From Thermopolyspora sp044507605 (GTDB taxonomy: Bacteria > Actinomycetota > Actinomycetes > Streptosporangiales > Streptosporangiaceae): DNA of 64,000 nt. The stretch is from positions 1-64,000 of the forward strand of contig JBIQJI010000020.1 in the NCBI GenBank assembly GCA_044507605.1, read 5' to 3'. The translations under genes were made by a program, and so were the position numbers. Of the stretch, positions 6,994 to 15,857 are shown piece after piece; within the stretch, counting starts at the first letter, position 1; every line of letters starts with the position of its first letter. The notes beneath the pieces were generated by a model that worked only from the letters and a program-made list of their open reading frames with translations, did not search any database and was not told the origin of the DNA.

Positions 6994-9900
6994 TCACAGC
7001 AGCCGGAGTTGGGTGTCCCTGGGTTTGCGGCGGCGGGATGCGGGGGCGAGGGGATCGTAGAGGGCCGCGGGTATGTCGGTGAGGAACGGGGACGGGGACG
7101 CCTTCAGGGGGGTTCCGCGGCGGGTGCGTTCGGCCGCGTGGGTGAGGAACAGGTGACGCTGGGCGCGGGTCATGCCGACGAACAGGAGGCGGCGTTCCTC
7201 GCGTACGGCCTCCTCGTCCGGGGGCTCGCCCGGGTGGCGGAAGGGGAGCAGGCCGTCTTCGCAGCCGGTGATGAAGACGACGGGGAACTCCAGGCCCTTG
7301 GCGGCGTGCAGGGTGAGCAGGGTGACGCGGTCGGCGCGTGGGTCCAGGGTGTCGACCTCGATGCCCAAGGACAGTTCGGTGTGGAATCTGTCCAGGTCGC
7401 TGCCGCATTGGACGGCGAGCGGGGTGAGCAGTTCGACGGCCGAGTGGATTTCGGCCTGTTCGTCGCGGCGGTCGTCGGTGGACAGGCTCGCCGGGAGGCG
7501 GTCGACCAGGGTCGCGGCCGCTCGGGTCAGCCGCGTCTTGAGGTCATCGCCCGTGGCGTACGCCAGCTCGGCGACGAGCGGTGCCACGCCGGGGCGGTCG
7601 GCGAGGCGGTCGTGGGAGCGCTTCTGGAACGGCACGCCTGAACGGGTCAGCGCGGCCATGATCGCGCGGGACTGCCGGTCGGTGCGGTAGAGGACGGCGA
7701 AGTCGGAGAAACCGAGACCGCCGGTGCCCTCGCCCACGACCCGGCCGCTGTCGAGGGAGTGGAACGACGATCCGCCGAGCAGCTCGTCGATGGAGCGGGC
7801 GACGAACGACGCCTCGGCCACCTCCGAGGCGGCCTCGTGCAGCACGATCCGGGCGTCGCCGTGGTCGCCCATGGGGCGCAGCTCCCGGTCGGGGACAAGG
7901 GTCGCCGGGGCGATCAGCCGGGTCGCGGCGGTCAGGATGGTGGCGCTGGATCGGTAGTTGCGGCCGAGCCGCACCGTGCGGGCGTCGGGGAAGTCCTCCT
8001 GGAAGCGCAGAAAGAACCCCACGTCGGCGCCCCGGAACCGGTAGATCGCCTGGTCGGGGTCGCCGATCGCGGTGATGTCGCTTCCGGGCCGGGTGAGCAG
8101 GCGCAGCAGGTGGTACTGCTGCGCGTCGACGTCCTGGTACTCGTCGACGCAGATCCACCGGTAGCGGTCCTGGTACGCCGCCGCGAGTTCCGGGTCGGCC
8201 GCGAGCAGGGCCACCGGCAGCGTGATGAGGTCGTCGAAGTCGACGAGGTCGCGTTGCCGCAGCTCCTTGACGTAGCGTTCGGCGAACGCGGCGAGTTCCG
8301 GCGACGGGTGCGTGGCCGTCTCAGGTTCGGCCGGTCCGCTGTCGGCGGCGAGCGCGGACGAACTGCCGGCACGGCCGGGCGTGGCCGAGCCGACGGCACC
8401 GTCGTGTGCGGCGGACGGAACCGCGGCTCGGCGGTGTGCGGACAGGTCGGTGAGGAGGCGGCGGGCCTCCTTCTCGGTTCCGGCGAGTTCGGCCGCGATC
8501 GCGAGCTGCAGGGCCTGGTCGGCGATGCCGAAGCCGGCGCTCAGCCCGGCCCGGTCGTGTAACTCGCGGAGCAGGCGCACCCCGAGGGAGTGGAAGGTGG
8601 CGATGGTCAGCCGGGGAGCGTGCGCGGGCACCAGGTCGGCCAGCCGCTCGGCCATTTCGGCGGCGGCCCGGCGGGTGAACGTGATGGCCAGGCACTGTTC
8701 GGGCGGGACGTCCCGTTCGGCCACCAGGTGGGCGATGCGGTGGGTCAGGGTGCGGGTTTTGCCGGTGCCGGGTCCCGCGATGATCAGCAGCGGCCCTCCG
8801 GAGATCTCGGCGGCGGCCCGCTGGTCGGGGTCCAGGCCGTCGAGCAGCGACCTGCCGGCCGATGGCGCAGCGGCGGCGGCCTGCTCCGGGCCCGCCGCGG
8901 CCGCGGCCGCGGTCACGGTCGTGGTCGACGTCGAGGTGGCCGTGCGGGACGAGCCGCGCGCCTCCTGCGGCGTCGCGGTCGGGCGGTCTCCGCCTGCGGA
9001 CTGCTTCGCCGGCGCGGTCTTCTTCCGGCGCGTTTCGACCGGCGGGGCGTCGAACAGGGCGTCCGCGACGAGCCCGGGCCCCGGCGCGTTCAGCTCGCCG
9101 GGTTCGAAGAGGCGGATGACGCCGTACTCGCCGTCGTAGCCGGCCTCGCGGATCACCTGGCCGCGCCGCAGCCGGCGTACCGCTTCGGCGAGGAGCGGGG
9201 ACCGGGCGTCGATGTCGTCGATGGGGACGTCGCGCAGGATGGCCAGTTCGGCGCCGAGGGCGGCGGTGAGGCGGTCGATTTCGGCGCCGACCCGCTTGCT
9301 TTTGGGGCCGACGCCGAGGATCTCGCTCATGATCTCGGGCAGGGGCACGAGGCTGTGGAAGCCGGCGGCGCCGTCGGGGCGTTTCCCTTCGGGGCGGTCG
9401 GCGAGGTCCTCGATCCTGCTGAGCACGCCGATCGTCGGCGGCTTGCCGCATGCGGGGCACAGTCCGCCGTGTTCGCGGGTCTGCTGCGGCGTGAGCCGTA
9501 CGCCGCACTTGCGGTGCCCGTCGACGTGGTACTTGCCTTCCTCGGGGAAGAACTCCAAGGTTCCGGCGTGCCCGGTGCCGGTTTCGAGTGCCCGCCGTAC
9601 GGCGAAGTAGTCGAGGTCGGTGTCGAACAGGGTGGCCTCGCGGCCGAGCATGGGCGGGGAGTGGGCGTCGGAGTTGCTGACCAGCCGGTAGCGGTCGAGG
9701 CCGGAGATGCGCCAGTTCATCTCGGGGTCGCTGGACAGCCCGGTCTCCAGGGCGAAGATGTGGTCGGCGAGGTCGACGTAGCACTCTTCGATGGCGTCGA
9801 ATCCCGATTTGGAGCCGAAGACCGCGAACCAGGGCGTCCAGACGTGGGCGGGCACCAGGTAGGCGCCGTCGCCGCAGCCCAGGGTGATTTCCAGCAGGTC

Positions 9901-10338
9901 GCGGGAGTCGAGGCCGAGGATGGGCCGCCCGTCGGAGCCGAGGTTGCCGATGCGGCCGAGTCTGCGGTTGAACTCGGCGGCGGCGTCGAAGCTCGGCACA
10001 TACACCAGGTGGTGCACTTTGCGGGTGCGGTCGGCGCGTTTGTAGATCGTGGAGATTTCGACCGAGAGCATGAACCGCACCGGGTTCGCGGCGAGGACGG
10101 GCGGCAGGGTGCGGGAAATGTCGCGGTCGAGGTCGTCGCGCAGTCGGAACAGGCCGGGCTCGGCGGGGACGAGGCAGTCGCGGAGGTGGTCGAACCACGC
10201 GGGGTGGGTGAAGTCGCCCGTGCCGACGAGGGTGATTCCTTTGCGCCGCGCCCACCAGGTGAGGTGTTCCAGGTCGCAGTCTTTGCTGCAGGCGCGGGAG
10301 TACTTGGAGTGGATGTGCAGGTCGGCCGTGAAGAGCAC
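6994..10338 (-). CDS. PHP phosphoesterase - UvrD/PcrA helicase fusion (about 1,114 aa)
   Basis: Residues 1-400 form a PHP-type metal-dependent phosphoesterase. The first motif is ADLHIHSKYS at the N-terminus, followed by GTGDFTHP, SVEIS and SNSDAHS. A Cys-rich segment KCGVRL...LCPACGKP then looks zinc-binding. A low-complexity Ala/Thr linker (about residues 490-530) leads into a complete SF1A helicase: AGPGTGKTRTL (Walker A), VDEYQDVD, GDPDQAIYRFRG, LGRNYRSS, LHAAKGLEF and RRLLFVGMTRAQ. It probably processes DNA ends or flaps. GTG 10338 is chosen because PHP relatives start a few residues before ADLHIHS; ATG 10380 is possible. TGGCACAAT just upstream could make the mRNA leaderless. Confidence 0.9.
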   Translation of the reverse strand: MLFTADLHIHSKYSRACSKDCDLEHLTWWARRKGITLVGTGDFTHPAWFDHLRDCLVPAEPGLFRLRDDLDRDISRTLPPVLAANPVRFMLSVEISTIYKRADRTRKVHHLVYVPSFDAAAEFNRRLGRIGNLGSDGRPILGLDSRDLLEITLGCGDGAYLVPAHVWTPWFAVFGSKSGFDAIEECYVDLADHIFALETGLSSDPEMNWRISGLDRYRLVSNSDAHSPPMLGREATLFDTDLDYFAVRRALETGTGHAGTLEFFPEEGKYHVDGHRKCGVRLTPQQTREHGGLCPACGKPPTIGVLSRIEDLADRPEGKRPDGAAGFHSLVPLPEIMSEILGVGPKSKRVGAEIDRLTAALGAELAILRDVPIDDIDARSPLLAEAVRRLRRGQVIREAGYDGEYGVIRLFEPGELNAPGPGLVADALFDAPPVETRRKKTAPAKQSAGGDRPTATPQEARGSSRTATSTSTTTVTAAAAAAGPEQAAAAAPSAGRSLLDGLDPDQRAAAEISGGPLLIIAGPGTGKTRTLTHRIAHLVAERDVPPEQCLAITFTRRAAAEMAERLADLVPAHAPRLTIATFHSLGVRLLRELHDRAGLSAGFGIADQALQLAIAAELAGTEKEARRLLTDLSAHRRAAVPSAAHDGAVGSATPGRAGSSSALAADSGPAEPETATHPSPELAAFAERYVKELRQRDLVDFDDLITLPVALLAADPELAAAYQDRYRWICVDEYQDVDAQQYHLLRLLTRPGSDITAIGDPDQAIYRFRGADVGFFLRFQEDFPDARTVRLGRNYRSSATILTAATRLIAPATLVPDRELRPMGDHGDARIVLHEAASEVAEASFVARSIDELLGGSSFHSLDSGRVVGEGTGGLGFSDFAVLYRTDRQSRAIMAALTRSGVPFQKRSHDRLADRPGVAPLVAELAYATGDDLKTRLTRAAATLVDRLPASLSTDDRRDEQAEIHSAVELLTPLAVQCGSDLDRFHTELSLGIEVDTLDPRADRVTLLTLHAAKGLEFPVVFITGCEDGLLPFRHPGEPPDEEAVREERRLLFVGMTRAQRHLFLTHAAERTRRGTPLKASPSPFLTDIPAALYDPLAPASRRRKPRDTQLRLL

Positions 10339-10520
10339 CTGCGCGATTGTGCCACAGCGGGCGATCAATCCGGGCGTCATCGGTGATAGATGGCGATCCG
10401 TGATCACCTGCCCCGTTTTGTGAGTGAGGGTCGGGAGGCCCCCGAAGTCAGGGCGAGGCCAGGGTGATGCCGGGGACAATCCCTATGTGCTCGGGGTCTG
10501 CGACAGGGCAGTCTGGAGAC

Positions 10521-10838
10521 ATGACCGAATACAGCGGACAGAGCAAGCGACTGCAGCGCACCCACAACGGCCGGATCATCGCCGGGGTCTGCTCCGGCAT
10601 CGGAGAGTACACCGGCATCGACCCCACCATCCTGCGCGTCGGCCTCGCCGTCGCCAGCTTCTTCGGCGGGCTGGGCTTCGGCATCTACGCCGTCGCCTGG
10701 CTGCTGGTGCCCGAAGAGGGCAGGGAGACGTCGATCGTCCAGGACCTGATCGCCAAGAAGCGCGAGTCGCACGGCTGGCCCGGCGCCACGCGGGAGCCGT
10801 ACGAGGCCCCGCACAGCGACGAGCGGCCCCGTGCCTGA
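10521..10838 (+). CDS. PspC-domain membrane protein (105 aa)
   Basis: The PspC domain covers residues 10-68: RTHNGRIIAGVCSGIGEYTG, then IDPTILRVGLAVASFF and a second hydrophobic stretch GFGIYAVAWLLVPEE. PspC proteins are small cytoplasmic-membrane proteins linked to envelope stress. Actinobacterial versions often occur alone, as here, with a short polar tail ending in ERPRA. ATG 10521 is 20 codons upstream of the conserved core. The gene converges on the MFS gene, with only 30 bases between stops. Confidence 0.9.
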   Translation: MTEYSGQSKRLQRTHNGRIIAGVCSGIGEYTGIDPTILRVGLAVASFFGGLGFGIYAVAWLLVPEEGRETSIVQDLIAKKRESHGWPGATREPYEAPHSDERPRA

Positions 10839-10841
10839 GAA

Positions 10842-10858
10842 GGGCCCGGAACGGGCCT
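10842..10858. terminator. Hairpin between convergent genes
   Basis: GGCCCG-GAA-CGGGCC, extended by one G-T pair, forms a short stable hairpin in the 30-base gap between the PspC gene and the MFS gene. There is no T-run. It may serve as a shared terminator. Confidence 0.35.
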
Positions 10859-10868
10859 CTGGGGGCGG

Positions 10869-12194
10869 TCACGTGGCCCGGGCGCGCACCCGGGCGATGA
10901 CGTCCATGCGCGACTCGGTCCACGCCGTGGCGAGGATCGCCGCGAGCGACAGCCCGGCCGCCCCCGACAGCGCGATCACCGGCTCGGCGCCGAGCCGTTC
11001 CGCCGCCGCCCCGCCGAGCAGGATGCCCAGCCCTTGAACGGCGAGCAGCCCCGACTGCACGAGCCCGAACGCCTGACCGCGCCGCGCCGGCGGCACGCAC
11101 TGCACGAACGCCGCGTTCGCCGCGAGCTGGTACGCCCCGCCTACCCCTGACAGCAGCCACAGCGCGAGCACCACGACGAACGGCGGCCGCATCGCGCACC
11201 CGATCAGCGGCGCGCAGCTCAGCATGGCCATCCACCCCATGCTGCGCAGCCGTCCCGAAGGCGACACGAACCTGCCGAACACGAACGCGCCGACCACCGT
11301 CCCGGTCGGCATCGCGGCCATCAGCAGGCCGCTCATCACCGGCAGCATGTCCTCGTCGTCGCTCAGCATCGCCGCGTACGGGACCGCGATGCCCTCCGTC
11401 AGCACATAGAAGCCGCACAGCCAGGCGAACAGGATCAGGATCCGCAGCCGCCGGTCACCGAAGATCAGGCGCGCGCCGAGGATCATGTTCCGCCACATGG
11501 AGGTGCGCGGCCCCGGCTCGGTCACGGGGGCGGGCCGGGGCCGCACCGTCGCCACGAGCACCAGCGCCGAGCCGAGGAAGGTCGCCGAGTCGAGGGCGAG
11601 CCCGCGGTAGGGCCCGAGGCTGAGGATCGCCACGCCGCCCAGAGCGAAGCCGAGCATCTGGACGGCCTGGTTGGTCATGTTCTGCAGGGCGGAGCCGATG
11701 ACGTACCGGTCGCCGTGCAGCACGTCGGGCAGCAGCGCCGCCCGGGCCGCCGAGAACGGCGTGCTCAGCACGATCGCCAGGAAGAGCAGCGCGCACATGC
11801 CGGGCAGCGGCAGGCCGGGGACGGCCATGACGGCGACCAGCATCGCGCGCACCAGATCGCACAGGATCATCATGCGTCGGCGGGGAGAGCGGTCGGCCAG
11901 CCCGGCGAGCAGCGGGCCGCCCACGATCGGCGGCAGGTACGTCAGCGCGTAGACCCCGGCCGTCGCGAGCGGCGACTGGGTGCGCTGGTAGACCAGCACG
12001 CCGAGGGCGATCTGCGCGAGCTGGTCGCCGAGCAGCGACATGCCCTGCGCGAGCCACAGCCCGCGAAACTCGCCTATGGCGATGACCTCGCCATAGGTCG
12101 CCTGCGTCTCCGGGGGACGGCGATGCCTTCCAGGCTCGCCTGGCGCCCCGGATCTGCGGGATCTGCCGGGTAGCCGGCTGGGTCCGGTGGCCAT
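10869..12194 (-). CDS. MFS transporter, probable exporter (441 aa)
   Basis: After a basic N-terminus of about 40 residues, the protein has about twelve membrane segments. The loop between segments 2 and 3 carries the MFS motif A variant GLADRSPRRRMMILCD. The second half repeats it as a degenerate FVSPSGRLRSMGWM. The overall layout resembles the multidrug/macrolide-efflux (MefA-like) branch of actinobacterial MFS exporters. The substrate is unknown. ATG 12194 is preferred because GGAG lies at proper distance upstream; a longer frame to 12230 lacks a site. The dyad at 12261-12281 may control it. Confidence 0.83.
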   Translation of the reverse strand: MATGPSRLPGRSRRSGAPGEPGRHRRPPETQATYGEVIAIGEFRGLWLAQGMSLLGDQLAQIALGVLVYQRTQSPLATAGVYALTYLPPIVGGPLLAGLADRSPRRRMMILCDLVRAMLVAVMAVPGLPLPGMCALLFLAIVLSTPFSAARAALLPDVLHGDRYVIGSALQNMTNQAVQMLGFALGGVAILSLGPYRGLALDSATFLGSALVLVATVRPRPAPVTEPGPRTSMWRNMILGARLIFGDRRLRILILFAWLCGFYVLTEGIAVPYAAMLSDDEDMLPVMSGLLMAAMPTGTVVGAFVFGRFVSPSGRLRSMGWMAMLSCAPLIGCAMRPPFVVVLALWLLSGVGGAYQLAANAAFVQCVPPARRGQAFGLVQSGLLAVQGLGILLGGAAAERLGAEPVIALSGAAGLSLAAILATAWTESRMDVIARVRARAT

Positions 12195-12260
12195 GTGACT
12201 CCGGTTGACTCGCAGGGCCGCCCCTGACAAACCGTGTTCGTAACGTAACCTACGGTGCCC

Positions 12261-12281
12261 GTTGCGAACGTGATTCGCAAC
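12261..12281. promoter_or_regulatory. 21-base perfect dyad upstream of the MFS gene
   Basis: GTTGCGAA and TTCGCAAC form perfect 8-base arms around the 5-base spacer CGTGA. The dyad lies 67 bases upstream of the MFS start codon, where an operator for a repressor of the exporter would be expected. No regulator gene is adjacent. Confidence 0.5.
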
Positions 12282-12367
12282 CTGATGCAGCCAACCAGAT
12301 CCAATCCGTCACCTTCGACGCGGGATCTATTCCCCCAAAACGGCCCTGACCAAGCGGCCACACCCCT

Positions 12368-12709
12368 CTACCACCCGAGTTCGTGCAGCCGTTCGTCGCT
12401 GATCCCGAAGTGGTGGGCTATCTCGTGGACCACTGTGATCTGCACCTCTGTCACCACCTCGTCCTCGGTGTGACAGATCTCACAGATGGGGTTGCGGTAG
12501 ATCTCGATGCGGTCCGGCAGCACGCCCGCGTACCAGTCGCCCCGCTCGGTCAGCGGGATCCCGGTGTACAGCCCGAGCAGCCCCGGCTCCGGCGGATCGT
12601 CCACCACCAGGACGACCACGTTGCTCATCACCCGGGCGAGCTCCTCGGGGATCGTGTCGAGGGCCTCACCGACGAGCTCCTCGAACCTGTCCCGCGCGAC
12701 CTCGATCAC
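12368..12709 (-). CDS. Zincin-like metallopeptidase family protein (113 aa)
   Basis: A small protein of the PF06262 (zincin-like metallopeptidase type II) family, cytoplasmic by lack of a signal sequence. The C-terminus carries HEIAHHFGISDERLHELGW, where His95, Glu96 and His99 form the HExxH zinc site and His109 is a likely third ligand. The segments VVVLVVDDPPEPGLLGLYTG and WYAGVLPDRIEIYR are typical of the family. Physiological substrates are not known. GTG 12709 is chosen to match the usual length of about 115 residues, although the open frame extends to 12913. Confidence 0.88.
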   Translation of the reverse strand: MIEVARDRFEELVGEALDTIPEELARVMSNVVVLVVDDPPEPGLLGLYTGIPLTERGDWYAGVLPDRIEIYRNPICEICHTEDEVVTEVQITVVHEIAHHFGISDERLHELGW

Positions 12710-12900
12710 CCCACCATCGTCCCACCCGCCACGCCACGATGCGAAATCGCTATATGCGGGCGAATCGCCCGCTCCCAGCGGGCTACCAGGCCAGATGCGC
12801 CACGCACACGCGACAACGGGCCGCGCGGCCCGGCATATCCTGCGAGTCATCGCTGAAACAGAACGCGCATCGGCGACCAAAGCGGGTAGGCAGACGGTGG

Positions 12901-14586
12901 ATGAACGGCACATTGATCACGAACCTGGCGCAGCGCTTACAGCGCCTTGACCATCTGGGCACGCTGCAGGCTCTGCGGCAGTCCCGCCTCCGGGCCCGTC
13001 TCCGCCGCCTGATCCGGCACACGGCGGTACGACGCACCACCGCCACCCTGGCCGTCATCGTCGTGGCCGTGGCCGGCGCCTGGCTCGGCATCGGGCTCGG
13101 CGCCACGGTGCACACCTCCATCGGCCCCGCCGACTTCAGCCTGAGCCTGCGCCCCTCGGCGAGCGGCGACACGGTGATCGACATCCGGCCGCTCGGCACC
13201 CTCGGCTTCAACACCCACGACGGCCCCGTACGGCTCACGGTGTCCTTCGACGGCGTCCACCCCGAACTCGCCAAAGAGATCATGGACAATCCCCGCTGGG
13301 CCGACCGGCTGCCCGAAACCATCCAGCGGGACCTCGAAGACGCCCTGCGCGTGCTCATCATGCGCAGCGTGCTCGCCGCCGTGGCCGGCGCCGCCGTCAC
13401 CGGCCTGCTCGTCTTCCACAGCTGGCGCCGCGCCCTGGCCAGCGGCCTCACCGGCCTGCTCGGCCTGACCGTCGTCGGCGCCCTCGTGGCCACATCGGTC
13501 AACCCCAAGGCGATCAACGAGCCCCGCTACACGGGTTTGCTCACCGGCGTGCCCTCGCTCATCGGCAGCGCCCAGTCGATCGTGACGCACTTCTCGGAGT
13601 ACAGCGGCCAGCTGAGCAAGCTCGTCACGAACATCTCCCAGCTCTACCAGGCCGGCTCCACCCTGCCGGTGTACTCCCCCGACCCCACGACCATCCGCGT
13701 CCTGCACGTCTCCGACATCCACCTCAACCCGGTCGCCTGGAACGTCATCCGCAGCCTCAACGAGCAGTTCAAAATCGACCTGGTCATCGACACCGGAGAC
13801 ATCACCGACCACGGCACCAAGGCCGAGAACGAGTTCGTCAAGGAGATCGGCCGCCTCGGCGTGCCCTACGTCTACGTACGCGGCAACCACGACTCCGCGG
13901 TCACCCAGAAGGCGATCGGCAAGCAGAAGAACGCCATCGTGCTCGACGGCGAATCCGTCACCGTGAAAGGCCTGCGCATCTACGGCGTCGGCGACCCCCA
14001 GTTCACCCCCGACAAGACCGTGCCCATCGTCTCCAACGAGCAGCTGACCCAGATCGGCCGCGAATACGCCGCCAAGATCGCCCCGCCCGAGTGGCCGCGC
14101 ACCCGCTCGACGACGGCCCCGCAACGCACCCCCATCGACGTGGTCGCCGTGCACGAGCCGCCCATGGCCCGCGGCTTCTCCGGCTCCGTCGCCCTGGCCC
14201 TCACCGGCCACACCCACAGCCGGGCCACCGAACTCGAACGCACAGGCACCCGGGTGATGATCCAGGGCTCCACCGGCGGCGCCGGCCTGCGCGGCCTCGA
14301 ACACGACAAGCCCACCCCGATCCAGGCCTCCGTCCTGTACTTCAGCAAGACCGACCACCGCCTCCAGGCCTGGGACGACATCACCCTCGGCGGCCTCGGC
14401 GAACAGTCCGTCCAGATCCAGCGTCACCTCGAACCCGACCCGGACCGTACAATCGTCGCAGAGCCGGCTCAGGCCCCGTCTCCGACGCCCAAGCCGTCGT
14501 CCTCGGTGACCCCGACGCTGTCACCAGCGCCATCACCGTCGAAGACGCCCAAGCGCTCACAGAAGGAGGCCTCCGCCGACTCCTAG
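12901..14586 (+). CDS. Membrane-anchored metallophosphoesterase (561 aa)
   Basis: The N-terminal 270 residues hold three or four membrane segments (about 40-62, 145-165, 168-190) with an extracytoplasmic domain between the first two. A calcineurin-like phosphoesterase domain follows from about residue 265: HVSDIHL, DTGDITDHG, RGNHDS, AVHEPP and LTGHTHSR supply the full set of metal-binding motifs. The last 45 residues are a Pro/Ser/Thr/Lys-rich tail. It is likely a surface phosphohydrolase of unknown substrate. ATG 12901 has no ideal ribosome-binding site, so an upstream start cannot be excluded. It diverges from the metallopeptidase gene. Confidence 0.85.
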   Translation: MNGTLITNLAQRLQRLDHLGTLQALRQSRLRARLRRLIRHTAVRRTTATLAVIVVAVAGAWLGIGLGATVHTSIGPADFSLSLRPSASGDTVIDIRPLGTLGFNTHDGPVRLTVSFDGVHPELAKEIMDNPRWADRLPETIQRDLEDALRVLIMRSVLAAVAGAAVTGLLVFHSWRRALASGLTGLLGLTVVGALVATSVNPKAINEPRYTGLLTGVPSLIGSAQSIVTHFSEYSGQLSKLVTNISQLYQAGSTLPVYSPDPTTIRVLHVSDIHLNPVAWNVIRSLNEQFKIDLVIDTGDITDHGTKAENEFVKEIGRLGVPYVYVRGNHDSAVTQKAIGKQKNAIVLDGESVTVKGLRIYGVGDPQFTPDKTVPIVSNEQLTQIGREYAAKIAPPEWPRTRSTTAPQRTPIDVVAVHEPPMARGFSGSVALALTGHTHSRATELERTGTRVMIQGSTGGAGLRGLEHDKPTPIQASVLYFSKTDHRLQAWDDITLGGLGEQSVQIQRHLEPDPDRTIVAEPAQAPSPTPKPSSSVTPTLSPAPSPSKTPKRSQKEASADS

Positions 14587-14688
14587 ACACACTCCCGGCG
14601 GCAAACCGCTTTGGCACCAGGGGCCAACGTCCCCTATGCTTCAGGGGTCCCCGACGGAAGACGTCATGGATTGGAGCGCAAGCTCCGA

Positions 14689-14761
14689 GCCCCCATCGTC
14701 TAGCGGCCTAGGACACCGCCCTTTCAAGGCGGCGGCACGGGTTCGAATCCCGTTGGGGGCA
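14689..14761 (+). tRNA. tRNA-Glu (anticodon TTC)
   Basis: A 73-base cloverleaf. The 7-bp acceptor stem is GCCCCCA/TGGGGGC with one discriminator A at 14761. The anticodon loop CTTTCAA carries TTC, and GGTTCGAATCC forms the T arm. CCA is not encoded. It is the first of three tRNA genes in a row. Confidence 0.95.
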
Positions 14762-14828
14762 CAAGGTGAGCCAACACCTACCGGGCAACTGGTAGGCTAG
14801 GCGAGCCGGAACCGAAGCTTCACAACGA

Positions 14829-14903
14829 GGTCCTGTAGAGCAGCTAGGAGTGCTCGCCACCCTGTCAAGGTGGAGGTCGCGGGTTCAAATCCCGTCAGGA
14901 CCG
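14829..14903 (+). tRNA. tRNA-Asp (anticodon GTC)
   Basis: A 75-base cloverleaf with acceptor stem GGTCCTG/CAGGACC and discriminator G at 14903. The anticodon loop CTGTCAA carries GTC, and the T arm reads GGGTTCAAATCCC. CCA is not encoded. It lies 67 bases after tRNA-Glu. Confidence 0.95.
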
Positions 14904-14929
14904 CTCAGGTAGGTGAATCCCACCACCAA

Positions 14930-15003
14930 GGTCAGGTAGCTCAGTTGGTACGAGCGTCCGCCTGAAAAGCGGAAGGTCGGCGGTTCGACCCCGCCCCTGA
15001 CCA
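14930..15003 (+). tRNA. tRNA-Phe (anticodon GAA)
   Basis: A 74-base cloverleaf with acceptor stem GGTCAGG/CCTGACC and discriminator A at 15003. The anticodon loop CTGAAAA carries GAA, and the T arm contains GGTTCGACC. CCA is not encoded. It is 26 bases after tRNA-Asp, and a terminator follows within 20 bases. Confidence 0.95.
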
Positions 15004-15022
15004 CATCATCAGACCAGCCGGG

Positions 15023-15054
15023 AAACCCTGAACGAATCGTCGTTCGGGGTTTTT
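15023..15054 (+). terminator. Intrinsic terminator of the tRNA cluster
   Basis: An 11-bp stem (AACCCTGAACGA pairing with TCGTTCGGGGTT, one G-T pair) with a short loop, followed directly by TTTTT. This is the clearest classical terminator in the window, and it ends the tRNA-Glu/Asp/Phe transcript. Confidence 0.88.
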
Positions 15055-15283
15055 ATCGTTCGGCGGCGGCAACGTTCCCGTCGTTTCATCGAAACGCCCG
15101 CCCGTGCCGGGGCCAGCGGTCGTTCTGGTCTGTTCGGGCTCAGACTGTGGATTCCGCTGCACGCGTGAATCTCTGGAATGGCTTTCCGGTGCGAAGACGA
15201 GGCGAACGGGTGGAGAGCTTCGCCATACGGGAAGTGAAGCGGCCCGCTCGACGATCCCTCGGGGGCGATGAGGAGGGGGTGGC

Positions 15284-15815
15284 ATCACCAGCGAGCGGCA
15301 GGGGCGTGCTGTCTGCCCCGCGTGTCAGGATCGCGTCACGGACGACAAGGCCGAAGGCCGGCTGCGTGTCATTCGCACGGTTGCCGGTGTCCTGCGGGCG
15401 GCCGGGGTTCCGGCGTGGCTGTTCGGGGGCGGGGGCTTGATGCGAGGATCGGGCGGGTTACGCGTGAGCACGGCGATGTGGAGTTCTGGGTCGAGCGGGT
15501 TCACGCCGAGCGGTCGAAGGCGGTGCTTGTTGAGGCAGGCGCTACGGCTTTGGCGACTCCACCGGAGGAGGCCTGCGAGTTCACTTTGGGCGATGTGCTT
15601 TTCAGCACCGCCTACTTCGATCGGTGGGCGGACGGGTCGTTCAGTCAGCCGTTGGGGCGGTGGTCCGACCGGCTGTTCTCACCGGGATCTTTCGGCGACG
15701 AGCCTGTGACACTCGATGGCACGCCGGTGCTGACCATGAGCGTTTCCGGCAGGCTCGCCATGAAGGGGCAGTTTCCGCTCCTGCGCAACGGCCGGCCACG
15801 ACGCCGGGCGGTTGC
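15284..15815 (+). pseudogene. Frameshifted aminoglycoside-nucleotidyltransferase-like gene
   Basis: Translation in two frames gives a protein like the PF10706 nucleotidyltransferases (aminoglycoside 2''-adenylyltransferase relatives). Before 15430 the frame reads GVLRAAGVPAWLFGG. After it, the next frame reads LDARIGRVTREHGDVEFWV and continues to SFGDEPVTLDGTPVL and LAMKGQFPLLRNGRP. Inserting one T between 15430 and 15431 restores the expected GGWGLDAR. The start codon position holds ATC behind a good AGGAGG (15271-15276). After RNGRP the homology stops and the frame has no stop, so the 3' end is also lost. At least three defects argue for a real pseudogene over a base-calling error. Confidence 0.78.
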
Positions 15816-15857
15816 GCTATCGCCTCGTTCGCTGGTGAGGAGCCGCGCCTGCCGGTT

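Noticed and set aside
15284..15815. A functional aminoglycoside-modifying enzyme
   Set aside because: The gene has a frameshift, no clear start codon and no 3' end, so no active product is expected.
14930..15850. tRNA-Phe with a pseudogene next to it as the border of an integrated island
   Set aside because: No integrase and no repeat of the tRNA 3' end were seen, and the terminator follows the tRNA directly.
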